Shown: positions 1 to 8,076 of the stretch, piece after piece
How positions within the stretch are numbered: the stretch's first letter is position 1
Layout of the letters: every line of letters begins with the position of its first letter
Origin: Bacteroidales bacterium
GTDB taxonomy: Bacteria; Bacteroidota; Bacteroidia; Bacteroidales; JAAUTT01
Assembly (NCBI GenBank): GCA_025350365.1
Contig: JANXXY010000265.1
Location: forward strand, 1-11,567
Reading direction: 5' to 3'
DNA length: 11,567 nt
Notes under the pieces: generated by a model
The model's input: only the letters and a program-made list of their open reading frames with translations
What the model was told of the DNA's origin: nothing
Databases searched by the model: none
Made by a program: the position numbers and the translations under genes

Positions 1-570
1 GAAGACTGAATGCCGTGAAAACAGTTTGGCTATTCTTTGCTACTGTTACGGCAACAGTCCAAGCCTGTGTTGTAGTGGCATCTTCGGCAGTAACTGTGTA
101 AGTGGCAATTGCTGTAAAGTTATTAGCCGTAGTAGCGCTTACCTGGACAATGGCTCCGATTTTCGCAGTAGCGCCAGCGGATAAGGCGAATGTAGCAGCA
201 AGTGATGTTACTGACGTACCATACGGCATGTTAACCCCTATGGTATGGTTTACAGTGTTAATGGTTGCAATGCCTGTTTGACCGGGAAGACTGAATGCCG
301 TGAAAACAGTTTGGCTATTCTTTGCTACTGTTACGGCTACAGTCCAAGCCTGTGTGGTAGTGGCATCTTCGGCAGTAACTGTGTAAGTCGCAATTGCTGT
401 AAAGTTATTGGCCGTAGTTCCGCTTACCTGGGCAATGGCTCCTACTTTCGCAGTAGCGCCAGCGGACAAGGTGAATGTAGCAGCAAGTGATGTTACTGAT
501 GAGCCATACGGCATGGTAACACTTATTGTATGGTTTGCTGTGTTAATGGTTGCAATGCCAGTTTGACCAG
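1..570 (-). repeat. Near-identical 285-bp tandem repeat encoding DUF5018 units, continuing off the left edge
   Basis: Bases 1-285 and 286-570 align without gaps and differ at about 22 positions by hand count (about 92% identity). The array restarts at 571 with the first bases of another SLPGQTG-type junction. The period of 285 bp is 95 codons, so copy-number change keeps the frame. Each unit carries SLPGQTGIATINT, a (S/G)V(T/N)MPYG(S/T)SVTSLAATF stretch and YTVTAEDATTTQAWTV. These match the DUF5018 / bacterial Ig-like pattern. The first copy is cut by the window edge, so more copies may follow. Confidence 0.9.
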
Positions 571-3500
571 GAAGACTATACGTAATGATATCGGTCTGAT
601 TGTTCAAATTCCCGGTTACACTTATTTCATCAAGGCCAATGTCGGAGGTACCCCAATCTGACGTTGCCATAAATCGTATCACACCATCCGCTGAATGAAT
701 GTCTCCCAAGCTGACTTTTATTTTAGTCCAAGTGGCTTTCGTTGTTTGCGAATTCACTTTTGTAAAGTTAGCTCCTTTATTGGTAGAGAGGAATACTTCC
801 AGAGAGTCAGACCCACTGTTGTTAATATAATAAAAGCTTAGCGTGTCCTTGAGAGGAGCCGATGAAAAATCGATGTTTAAATCGAATTTTCCTTGACTTC
901 CATCAGATGCATCATACGAATGGAAACGGGCTGAATGGCTGGTACTATTGGCTCCGGCCGGAGAAAATGAACCTGATAAGTTATTCCAGGCATGACGGAT
1001 TACGCCCTGATCATCGCGGCTCCAGGAAATATTGCCGGTGGCAGGGCTACTACTCCAATATAACGATGGAACATCCAGAGTATCATTAAGATTTATCCAA
1101 TTGTTATCGAAGTTTTCGGTAAAAGGCACCGTTGCACTTCCGGTAACTTTAATAAATACATTCTTTACAATCGAATCCTTGGAACTGGCATTGGTTACTT
1201 TTAGTTTAACGTTATAGAATCCGGGAGTGGTGAAGGTGTAGGTAGGATTTTGAACGGCTGATTCAACCGTGCCATCATTGTTAAAGTCCCAACTCCAGGT
1301 AGTGGGGCTATTTCCTGAACGATCGTAAAAACGAACCGTAAGTGGAGCCACACCAGTTGTTATATTCGATGAAAAGTCGGCCTTGACTGCTGTTGAAACG
1401 CCTGTTCCGGCAATGCTTACTTCATCAATTCCTATGTCAGAATACCCACCATCTCCTGTTGCCTTAAACCGAACGATTCCATTCGGATACGCAATAGTTC
1501 CGAGATTAACGGTGACCAATCCCCAGACAGCTTGAACCTTTTTAGAACTTACTTTTGTAAATGTTTTCCCCATATCGCCCGAAAGTAAAACCTCTAAAGA
1601 ATCGGTTCCATCTGTATTAATATAATAATACGTAAGCGTTTTATTGCCAATGGCTGTTGAAAAATCAACATTCAGGTCTAATGACCCCTGATAAGAAGTA
1701 TAGTAAGTGTGAATTCGTGCTGAATGGCTGGTAGTATTAGCACCCGCTGGTGAATACGAACCAGAATTTGATTCCCACGCCCCGCGACTATATCCATCAT
1801 CATCTCTACTCCATGAATTATTGCCTGTTGCAGGAGTATTGGACCAATTCAACGACGGAACATCACGGACATTAATCAAATTTACCCAATTGTTATCAAA
1901 ATGCTCGGTAAAAGGCAATGATGCCTTTGAGGTTATTTTAATAAAATTATTAAATATTGTTGTATCGGTGGAAGTTAGGTTGGAAACGATTAGCTTAACC
2001 GAATAAGCACCCGGCATTATAAAGTTATAGGAAGGGTTTTGAGTAGTGGCGTCAATAACCCCATCATTATTAAAATCCCATTTCCATGATGTGGGTGTGC
2101 CAGTTGATAGGTCTTTAAAATTTACTGTAATTGGTGAAACAGGTATGTTTGTTACATCAGATGAAAAATTAGCCACAATAGTAGATGAACCGGTTATGCT
2201 TACTTCATCGATGCCAATATCTGAATTTCCATAATCGCCTGTTGCCATAAACCTGATTACACCGTTTGCTGATGTTACGTTACCAAGATTTAGTACAATT
2301 TTAGTCCATTCAAAATTGGTTGCATGTGAATTTATTTTTGTAAAAGTTGCTCCACCGTTAATCGAAAGAAGAATATCCAATTTATCATTTCCATCCTTAT
2401 TGATATAATAATAGGTAAGTGTTTTATTTCCTGTAGGCGCTGAAAAATCGACATTTAAATCGAGAGTTCCAGCACTGTAGTTGTTAGAAGAATGAAAACG
2501 TGCCGAATGGGCAGTGCCCTTGACCCCAGTTGGAGAATATGAACCCGAAGTCCACCACCAGGCTCCGCGGTCACTGCCATCATCATCCCGGCTCCAGGAG
2601 TTTTCGCCTGTTGCAGGCGTATTGGACCAATTTAATGATGGAACATCGCGGGTATTTTTAAAATTTATCCATACATTATCAAAATGTTCGGTAAAAGGGA
2701 TCGAAGCCTTGCTATTTGCTTGTATAAAAGCTGTTTTTATAATTGTATCGGAAGAAATTGCATTTGTAGCAATGAGCTTAACCGTATACGTGCCGGGAGA
2801 GGTAAAAGAATTGACAGGATTTTTTGTAGTAGCATCAATGGCGCCATCATTGTTAAAATCCCATTTCCAGGAGGTAGGGCTACCTATTGACTGATCGAAA
2901 AAATTAACTGTAAATGGAGCTGCTGCATTGGTTATATTACTATTAAAATTAGTTATGACTGGTGGACTGGCATCTCCAAATACAACCACTTCATCCAGAC
3001 CAATATCGGATGACCCACTATTAGAGGTTGCTTTAAACCTTACGATCCCATTGGGTATTGTGATGTTCCCAAGATTTACGGTTATTTGCGTCCATGTTGA
3101 ATTGGTTTTTTGCGAATTTACTTTTACAAATGTACTCCCTCCGTTAATTGAAAGAAAAACTTCGAGAGAATCTGTCCCACCTGTATTGATATAATAATAC
3201 GTAAGGGTTTTGTTTCCAGCAGGTGATGAGAAATTAACGTACAAATCTAATTTTCCGGCAGTTTTTGCATCAGTACCAGAGGTATGAAAACGTGCTGAAT
3301 GTCCAACTTGCCTGACATCTGCAGGTGAGTATGATCCGGATAAATCATACCAAGCGCCACGGTTCACGCCATCATCGTCGCGGCTCCATGAACTGTCGGT
3401 TGTTGCGGGGGGTATTTTTCCAGTGAGCATTAGGCAGATCGCGAGTATTAATGCCATTTACCCAAGCCTTGTCAAAATGTTCCAGATAGGGCAACGCGGT

Positions 3501-3584
3501 ATACGTTTGCGCCTGAACAATAGTCACTCCGCTGGTAATTATTAATACGGATACCAGTAAACAAATAAAGTAAAGTTTCTTCAT
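1..3584 (-). CDS. Large secreted modular repeat protein (signal peptide, 4 choice-of-anchor-J/cleaved-adhesin-like domains, 3 PKD domains, 2 DUF5018 repeats); C-terminus off window, frameshifted near N-terminus
   Basis: Starts at ATG 3584-3582 with a clear type I signal peptide (MKKLYFICLLVSVLIITSG onward, cleavage expected after VQA at residue 25). The first frame stops at 3372, but one extra base in the G-run 3407-3412 explains this. In the shifted frame the coding is open from about 3410 to base 1, with no further frame change at any of the four domain checks I made. Domain order: J1 (about 3510-2975), PKD1 (2974-2720), J2 (2715-2190), PKD2 (2185-1935), J3 (1930-1405), PKD3 (1400-1135), J4 (1135-605), then two 95-residue DUF5018 units (about 590-1). 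J domains share SWSRDDDG, HSARFH and SDIGLDEV. PKD domains share WKWDFNNDG or close variants. This architecture is typical of exported Bacteroidota surface proteins, often type IX secretion cargo, but the sorting domain and any catalytic domain would lie off the window. The role is unknown; an adhesin or extracellular enzyme is inferred from domain types only. Confidence 0.82.
605..3510 (-). repeat. Diverged coding tandem repeat of about 790 bp: (J + PKD) x3 then J
   Basis: The conserved SWSR(D)D landmark recurs on the minus strand near 3385, 2593, 1810 and 1021, a spacing of about 783-794 bp. Each unit encodes about 262 residues: a ~175-residue beta-sandwich-like domain opening with PFTE(H/N)FD followed by an ~85-residue PKD domain. 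The fourth copy lacks the PKD part and passes into the DUF5018 units. The copies differ at many positions, so these duplications are older than the 285-bp repeat next to them. Confidence 0.85.
3407..3412 (-). other. Single-base frameshift in a G6/C6 homopolymer
   Basis: On the minus strand the coding sequence reads AAT ACC CCC CGC, which ends the frame at 3372 (…NTPRNNRQFMEPRR). Removing one C gives NTPATTDSSWSRDDDG, which aligns with the same place in the three later domains (for example NTPATGENSWSRDDDG). The lesion is therefore exactly one inserted base in the homopolymer. It may be a sequencing or assembly error, a fixed mutation, or a slippage-prone on/off switch. The sequence alone cannot separate these. 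Confidence 0.85.
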
Positions 3585-4150
3585 AATTAATTGTTGTTAA
3601 TGAATAGTTTGGATTGTTGATAGTTTGCCATTTTAAAGCCTTAATTTTTATTAGCTCATAGTTGCTTTAATATTCTATATGGTTTAAAATTAAAAAAAAT
3701 TCAATTACAGTTAACTAGTTGTTTTTTGATACAAGGAATTTACAAAAACTAATTTTTCCAATGGTTACGTTTATAAGCGATTAGTATTTCAAAAAATGAA
3801 TCATGGACAATAATTTATAATCATTCTAATTTAATCCATAAGTTAAACAGGTAGTTACTTTTAGAATTTCAATTTTAACCGGCTTATTTTTATTTAAATG
3901 CATTTACTGTTGGTTTATCCCGACTTATAATACTGACAACATCGGATAATAATGACTATTGATCAACAAAAAAATTAATTTGAGAAACAACAAAAATCCC
4001 AATAGGGTGTTTTCTAATCGTGGTTTTTTAAAATAGGTTCTACTTTAACATTAAATTGCATTAAGTATTGAATATTAAGCATGTTTTGATCTTAATAAAC
4101 TAGCAGTTTTTTGTAAGCTATCCATCTACCATAAATTAATATATTAAATT
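3585..4150. other. AT-rich intergenic region between divergent genes
   Basis: 566 bases separate the divergent starts of the repeat protein (minus) and eanB (plus). I found no convincing ORF, tRNA or strong hairpin, and no exact Bacteroidota -7 box (TAnnTTTG) on either strand. Two overlapping 8-bp palindromes, AGTTAACT (3709-3716) and AACTAGTT (3713-3720), are visible but could be chance in AT-rich DNA. Promoters for both genes must lie here but cannot be placed. Confidence 0.5.
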
Positions 4151-5464
4151 ATGAATCATACTATTAAAGAGGTTTCAACAGTAGAATTATTCAGTATACT
4201 TGATAAATCTGATTCTAAAATAATTGACGTACGCCCTGTAGATGCCTATAATGGGTGGATTTTGCAAAATGAAACCCGTGGAGGACATATTCCAAATTCA
4301 AAAAGTTTACCTGAAAAATGGCTTAAATATATGGATTGGATTGAAATTGTACGACACAAAAATATCCTTCCCAATAATACCATTATAGTTTATGGTTATT
4401 TCAGAGAAGATGCAGAACGTGTAGCCCTTCGATTTCTAAATTCAGGTTACCCAGATGTCAGGATTTATTCCGGGTTTTTATCGGAATGGCTGCCAAATGA
4501 GAGGCTTCCGCTTCAAAAGCTTGAACGATTCCGGAATTTGGTTCCTGCTTTGTGGGTAAAAAGTCTGATTGAAGGTAACAAACCTTTGGAATATAATAAT
4601 GATAAATTTATTGTAATCCATGCCCATTACAGAAACAGAGATGCCTATCTGAGTGGACATATTCCAGGTGCCATCGACATGGATACTCTTGCACTCGAAA
4701 CGCCCGAAACATGGAATAGGCGATCGCCAAATGAATTAAAGGTTGCATTGGAACAGCATGGAATTACTGTTGATACTACAGTTATTATGTACGGTAAGTT
4801 TATGTTTCCGGACAATGCCGATGAATTTCCAGGCAGTGCAGCAGGCGACATTGGCGCAATACGGAATGCGTTTTTAATGATGTATGCTGGAGTAAAAGAT
4901 GTAAGGGTCTTGAATGGTGGCTTCCAGTCGTGGTCTGATGAAGGATTTGATATATCTTATACTGATGAGACCAAAAAACCAATTGCTGAATTTGGAGTAC
5001 ACATACCATCCAAACCCGAACTGGCTGTTGATACTCCCGAAGCTAAACAGATTATAGCCTCAGCTCATGCCGAGTTGGTATGCGTTCGCAGTTGGGCTGA
5101 ATATATTGGTGAAGTAAGCGGGTATAATTATATAAAGGCAAAAGGGCGAATCCCCGGGGCAATATTTGCCGATTGTGGTAGTGATGCCTATCACATGGAA
5201 AACTATCGTAATGTCGATCATACCACCCGTGAATATAACGAGATAGCTGAAATATGGACTAAAAACGGCATTACACGGAATAAACACCTGGCATTTTATT
5301 GCGGAACAGGTTGGAGGGGAAGTGAAGCCTGGTTCAATGCTTGGCTTATGGGCTGGCCGAATGTGTCGGTATATGATGGTGGCTGGTTTGAATGGAGTAA
5401 TGACCCTGCAAACGCTTTTGAAACCGGCATTCCCGAACATTATACGGCAAATGTGCATAATTAA
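4151..5464 (+). CDS. eanB: Hercynine sulfurtransferase EanB (multi-rhodanese protein), anaerobic ergothioneine biosynthesis
   Basis: 437 residues, cytosolic, no signal peptide. Three rhodanese-like modules are visible. Module 1 (about 5-115, RGGHIPNS at 43-50) and module 2 (about 150-262, SGHIPGAID) have YG where the catalytic cysteine should be (VYGYF, MYGKF). Module 3 (about 290-425) has an intact loop FYCGTGWRGSE with Cys384 and Thr386. In Chlorobium EanB, as I recall the literature, the catalytic persulfide is Cys412 next to Thr414, with other cysteines at 339 and 370 and an important Tyr353. Here Cys311, Cys342, Cys384, Thr386 and Tyr325 keep exactly the same spacing, offset by 28. EanB transfers sulfane sulfur to the imidazole C2 of hercynine without O2. 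The next gene, 23 bases downstream, is the methyltransferase that makes hercynine, which supports the call over a generic thiosulfate sulfurtransferase. The ATG follows TTAAATT with no Shine-Dalgarno. Confidence 0.9.
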   Translation: MNHTIKEVSTVELFSILDKSDSKIIDVRPVDAYNGWILQNETRGGHIPNSKSLPEKWLKYMDWIEIVRHKNILPNNTIIVYGYFREDAERVALRFLNSGYPDVRIYSGFLSEWLPNERLPLQKLERFRNLVPALWVKSLIEGNKPLEYNNDKFIVIHAHYRNRDAYLSGHIPGAIDMDTLALETPETWNRRSPNELKVALEQHGITVDTTVIMYGKFMFPDNADEFPGSAAGDIGAIRNAFLMMYAGVKDVRVLNGGFQSWSDEGFDISYTDETKKPIAEFGVHIPSKPELAVDTPEAKQIIASAHAELVCVRSWAEYIGEVSGYNYIKAKGRIPGAIFADCGSDAYHMENYRNVDHTTREYNEIAEIWTKNGITRNKHLAFYCGTGWRGSEAWFNAWLMGWPNVSVYDGGWFEWSNDPANAFETGIPEHYTANVHN

Positions 5465-5487
5465 TAATAATCCTAAACCTCAATAAA

Positions 5488-6486
5488 ATGGAAATAAACA
5501 ATACATTTATTTCGACAAAAACTCAGATTTCAATAAACAATTACCTTGAAAACAGCACGAATAAGGAAAATATTAATGAAATATTGAAAGGTCTATTTGC
5601 AGAACACAAGTATATATCAAGCAAATATTTTTATGACAAGGCTGGTTCTAAATTATTTGAGGAAATTACCCACTTACCGGAATATTACCCCACTCGTACT
5701 GAAAAAGCAATTCTTAGAAATTTTGCGCCGCAAATAGCGAAAACTTTAGAAAACGTGGATATTATTGAACTAGGAAGTGGTGATTGTTCAAAAATTTCTA
5801 TTCTTCTTGAAGCTGTTCCCCCGGAAAATTTGGGATCGATACGATATATCCCGGTAGATGTAAGTCATTCTGCCATTCTAAAATCATCCAAAATGCTTAT
5901 TGAAAAATTTCCAGCCATCACAATAAATGGTTTGGTAGCTGATTTCCTTAATCATCTAAATATTATACCCAATGATGCAAACAGGTTGTTTTGTTTCTTC
6001 GGAAGTACGTTAGGTAATTTTACGCGAAAGCAATCAATTCAATTTTTATTGGATTTAAAAAAATGTATGCGCCACGGCGACCAATTATTACTTGGCTTGG
6101 ATATGGTAAAAGATACTGCAGTAGTTGAAAACGCTTATAACGACAAGCAGGGCATTACCGCGGCTTTCAATAAAAACATAGTGAATGTGATAAATAGAAT
6201 AGCGCACACCGACTTGGAAGCAGAATCCTTTGAACACATGGCATTTTATAACGGATGTGAGTGCAGAATTGAGATGCATTTAAAAGCCCTGAAAAAAATA
6301 GAAGTGTATTGTCCAGATTCTGATAAAAATATCATTTTTAAAAAGGGGGAAACAATTCATACTGAAAATTCACATAAGTATACCGAAAGGTATATTTTAA
6401 ATTTTGCGGCATTGAGCGGATTAACAATAAATAATATTTATTCCGATGCCAATAAGTGGTTTTCGGTAGTTCATTTTATCTATTAA
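5488..6486 (+). CDS. eanA: L-histidine N-alpha-methyltransferase EanA (EgtD family)
   Basis: 332 residues, close to the ~320 usual for EgtD. The protein trimethylates the alpha-amino group of histidine with three SAM to give hercynine. Family signatures in order: KYFYDKAGSKLFEEIT (46-61) and LPEYYPTRTE (63-72), which form the N-terminal substrate region; the SAM-binding loop IIELGSGD (92-99); the PVDVS strand (122-126); FFGSTLGNF (170-178), with the Asn that contacts the substrate in EgtD; LLGLDMVKD; ITAAFNKNIVNVINR; and near the C-terminus TENSHKYT, whose Glu293 and Ser295 match the histidine-imidazole-binding Glu/Ser pair of mycobacterial EgtD. It lies 23 bases after eanB on the same strand, so the two are probably co-transcribed. 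No egtB-type oxygen-dependent sulfoxide synthase is present, so EanA is a better name than EgtD here. Confidence 0.92.
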   Translation: MEINNTFISTKTQISINNYLENSTNKENINEILKGLFAEHKYISSKYFYDKAGSKLFEEITHLPEYYPTRTEKAILRNFAPQIAKTLENVDIIELGSGDCSKISILLEAVPPENLGSIRYIPVDVSHSAILKSSKMLIEKFPAITINGLVADFLNHLNIIPNDANRLFCFFGSTLGNFTRKQSIQFLLDLKKCMRHGDQLLLGLDMVKDTAVVENAYNDKQGITAAFNKNIVNVINRIAHTDLEAESFEHMAFYNGCECRIEMHLKALKKIEVYCPDSDKNIIFKKGETIHTENSHKYTERYILNFAALSGLTINNIYSDANKWFSVVHFIY

Positions 6487-6810
6487 TTGTATCAATAGTG
6501 TTGGCTAACATCTTGCAAATGTTTAGGGAATCCCCTTTTATTCCTCATGCATAGAAACATTAGTAAATAGATTGTTGAAGGTCGGTTATAAATCCTATAT
6601 GGATGATATTTTTTCATTCGTTAACATTGATTTTTAAATCTAAATTATGAAATTTAAAACGATAACAGACAGAAAGCAAAACAAGTTATAACAGCCTAAG
6701 AGTCTCACCAAACTAACATTTGGTGAGACTCTGTTAGACCCTCAAATTATATTTTCAATAATATTCGATGTCCTCCAAGGTCAAATCTACTTTTCTACTC
6801 TCCTATTTTT
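6487..6810. other. Convergent intergenic region between eanA and the GH130 gene
   Basis: 324 AT-rich bases between convergent genes. It holds a small inverted repeat GGAAT/ATTCC just after eanA (about 6527-6541), a 14-codon ATG reading frame at 6647-6691 (MKFKTITDRKQNKL), and the strong hairpin annotated separately at 6699-6732. I see no conserved protein or recognisable RNA family. Confidence 0.5.
6699..6732. terminator. Perfect 14-bp stem-loop, probable bidirectional terminator
   Basis: AGAGTCTCACCAAA (6699-6712) pairs perfectly with TTTGGTGAGACTCT (6719-6732) around the 6-base loop CTAACA. An outer TAAC (6689-6692) can pair with GTTA (6733-6736) across a 6-base bulge. The position between the 3' ends of eanA and the phosphorylase gene suits a shared terminator. 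No T-run follows on either strand, so it may act as an RNA 3'-end stabiliser rather than a classical intrinsic terminator. Confidence 0.65.
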
Positions 6811-8007
6811 CTACACATTCTTCTTCATAAACTCAAGATTCTTTTTTATCAACTCCTTTCTCTGCTCAACACATATGGCGGTGCGTAAACCATCTTTAGG
6901 AGTATTCATCACATAATCCGTCAAACGATCAAGGGTTGATGTAGCTACGTGCATGCGCGTATCCGATGATGCAAAGTAAATAAACACATCGCCGTTATCT
7001 TTGGCTACCCACCCATTGGTAAATAACACGTTGGAAACATCGCCGATGCGCTCATCGCCTTCAGGAGCCATAAAAAATCCACCAGGAGCATACGTTAATT
7101 TCCATGGTTCTTTCAAGTCAGTCATAAACATATACATCACATAGCGCAACCCTGCTGCACAGCCACGAACTCCATGTGCCAGATGCAACCAACCATGTTT
7201 TGTTTTGATGGGATGAGGTCCCTGACCGTTTTTTACTTCTTTAAGTGTATGGTATATTTTCGGATCAATAATCACTTCGTCTTTCACTTCGGCATTTTCC
7301 ATGCTATCCACCAAACCCCAGCCAATGCCGCCACCCGATCCGGTATCGATAAACCCATCCTGTGGACGAGTATAAAGTGCATATTTACCGTTTACAAACT
7401 CAGGGTGCAATACTACATTACGTTGTTGACTTTTAGTTTTCAAATCGGGCAAACGCTCCCAAGTGATCAAATCTTTGGTACGGGCAATGCCTGCAGTAGC
7501 GGTGGCTGAAGATGTATCACCGGCCGGTGCGTTCGGATCTTTTCGCTCAGCACAGAAAATACCATAAATCCATCCATCTTCATGCTTGGTCAAGCGCATG
7601 TCATACACGTTTGTAGCCGGATTTTCAGTTTCAGGAAGTGTAATGGGATAATCCCAAAACCGGAAGTTGTCTATGCCGTTGGGACTTTCGGCAATGGCAA
7701 AAAACGATTTGCGGTCATCGCCTTCAACACGCACTGCCAAAACAATTTTTCCATTCCATTCCATTGCTCCCGAATTGAAAGCTGCATTTACCCCCAGGCG
7801 CTCCAGCAACAAGGGATTAGTTGCAGGATTCAAATCGTACCTCCAGAAAACCGGTGCATGATCGCCAGTAAGAATTGGATATTTATACCGTTGATAGACG
7901 CCATTATATTCAGCAATTGGCTCATTTGGCCGCGTAATTAACCGCTCATGCTCGTTAAGCAATCCATAAAAACGCTTATTAAAATCTAATTTAGTCATAT
8001 TATCCAT
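6811..8007 (-). CDS. mgp: 4-O-beta-D-mannosyl-D-glucose phosphorylase (glycoside hydrolase family 130)
   Basis: 398 residues, cytosolic, no signal peptide. It phosphorolyses beta-1,4-mannosyl-glucose to alpha-mannose-1-phosphate and glucose. The sequence closely follows the Bacteroides fragilis enzyme as I know it: HAPVFWRYDLN (50-60), RVEGDDRKSFFAIAESPNGI (93-112), NVYDMRL (133-139) with Asp136 as the expected general acid (Asp131 in B. fragilis), SSATATAGIARTKDL, then LHPEF, YTRPQDGFIDTGSGGG, GPHPIKT, LAHGVRGCAAGLRYV, DVSNVLF and SSDTRMHVATS. Length matches the subfamily. The start is Met1 (MDNMTKLDF), though Met4 is equally possible because no ribosome binding site decides. It lies 69 bases downstream of the symporter gene on the same strand. 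The gap holds small inverted repeats (GAGTAA 8018-8023 with TTACTC 8058-8063) that could tune relative expression. Another GH130 specificity, such as mannobiose or oligomannoside phosphorylase, is less likely given the close match. Confidence 0.93.
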   Translation of the reverse strand: MDNMTKLDFNKRFYGLLNEHERLITRPNEPIAEYNGVYQRYKYPILTGDHAPVFWRYDLNPATNPLLLERLGVNAAFNSGAMEWNGKIVLAVRVEGDDRKSFFAIAESPNGIDNFRFWDYPITLPETENPATNVYDMRLTKHEDGWIYGIFCAERKDPNAPAGDTSSATATAGIARTKDLITWERLPDLKTKSQQRNVVLHPEFVNGKYALYTRPQDGFIDTGSGGGIGWGLVDSMENAEVKDEVIIDPKIYHTLKEVKNGQGPHPIKTKHGWLHLAHGVRGCAAGLRYVMYMFMTDLKEPWKLTYAPGGFFMAPEGDERIGDVSNVLFTNGWVAKDNGDVFIYFASSDTRMHVATSTLDRLTDYVMNTPKDGLRTAICVEQRKELIKKNLEFMKKNV

Positions 8008-8076
8008 AAATCGTTATGAGTAACTCGTTATTCATTGTTAGGCTTGGTTCTTGGCTATTACTCTTGAGTATTAAAA

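Noticed and set aside
1..570. CRISPR-like or satellite array
   Set aside because: The 285-bp units are in-frame coding repeats with no short repeat-spacer pattern.
245..3194. Several plus-strand ORFs (for example 245-490, 2514-2894, 2928-3194)
   Set aside because: They are antisense to the repeat protein. Their recurring similar starts (MPVAG…DQFNDGTSR) only mirror the repeats on the other strand.
3585..4150. Bacteroidota promoter boxes or an sRNA in the long divergent gap
   Set aside because: No exact TAnnTTTG was found on either strand and no stable hairpin with a T-run; near matches are expected in AT-rich DNA.
4478..5458. Minus-strand ORFs inside eanB
   Set aside because: They are short, without recognisable motifs, and lie opposite a gene with strong family motifs along its length.
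5488..6486. Aerobic EgtD of an egtABCDE cluster
   Set aside because: No egtB, egtC or glutamyl-cysteine ligase is nearby, while the adjacent rhodanese matches EanB.
7174..7941. Plus-strand ORFs opposite the GH130 gene
   Set aside because: Shadow frames with no family features; the minus strand encodes a near full-length known enzyme.
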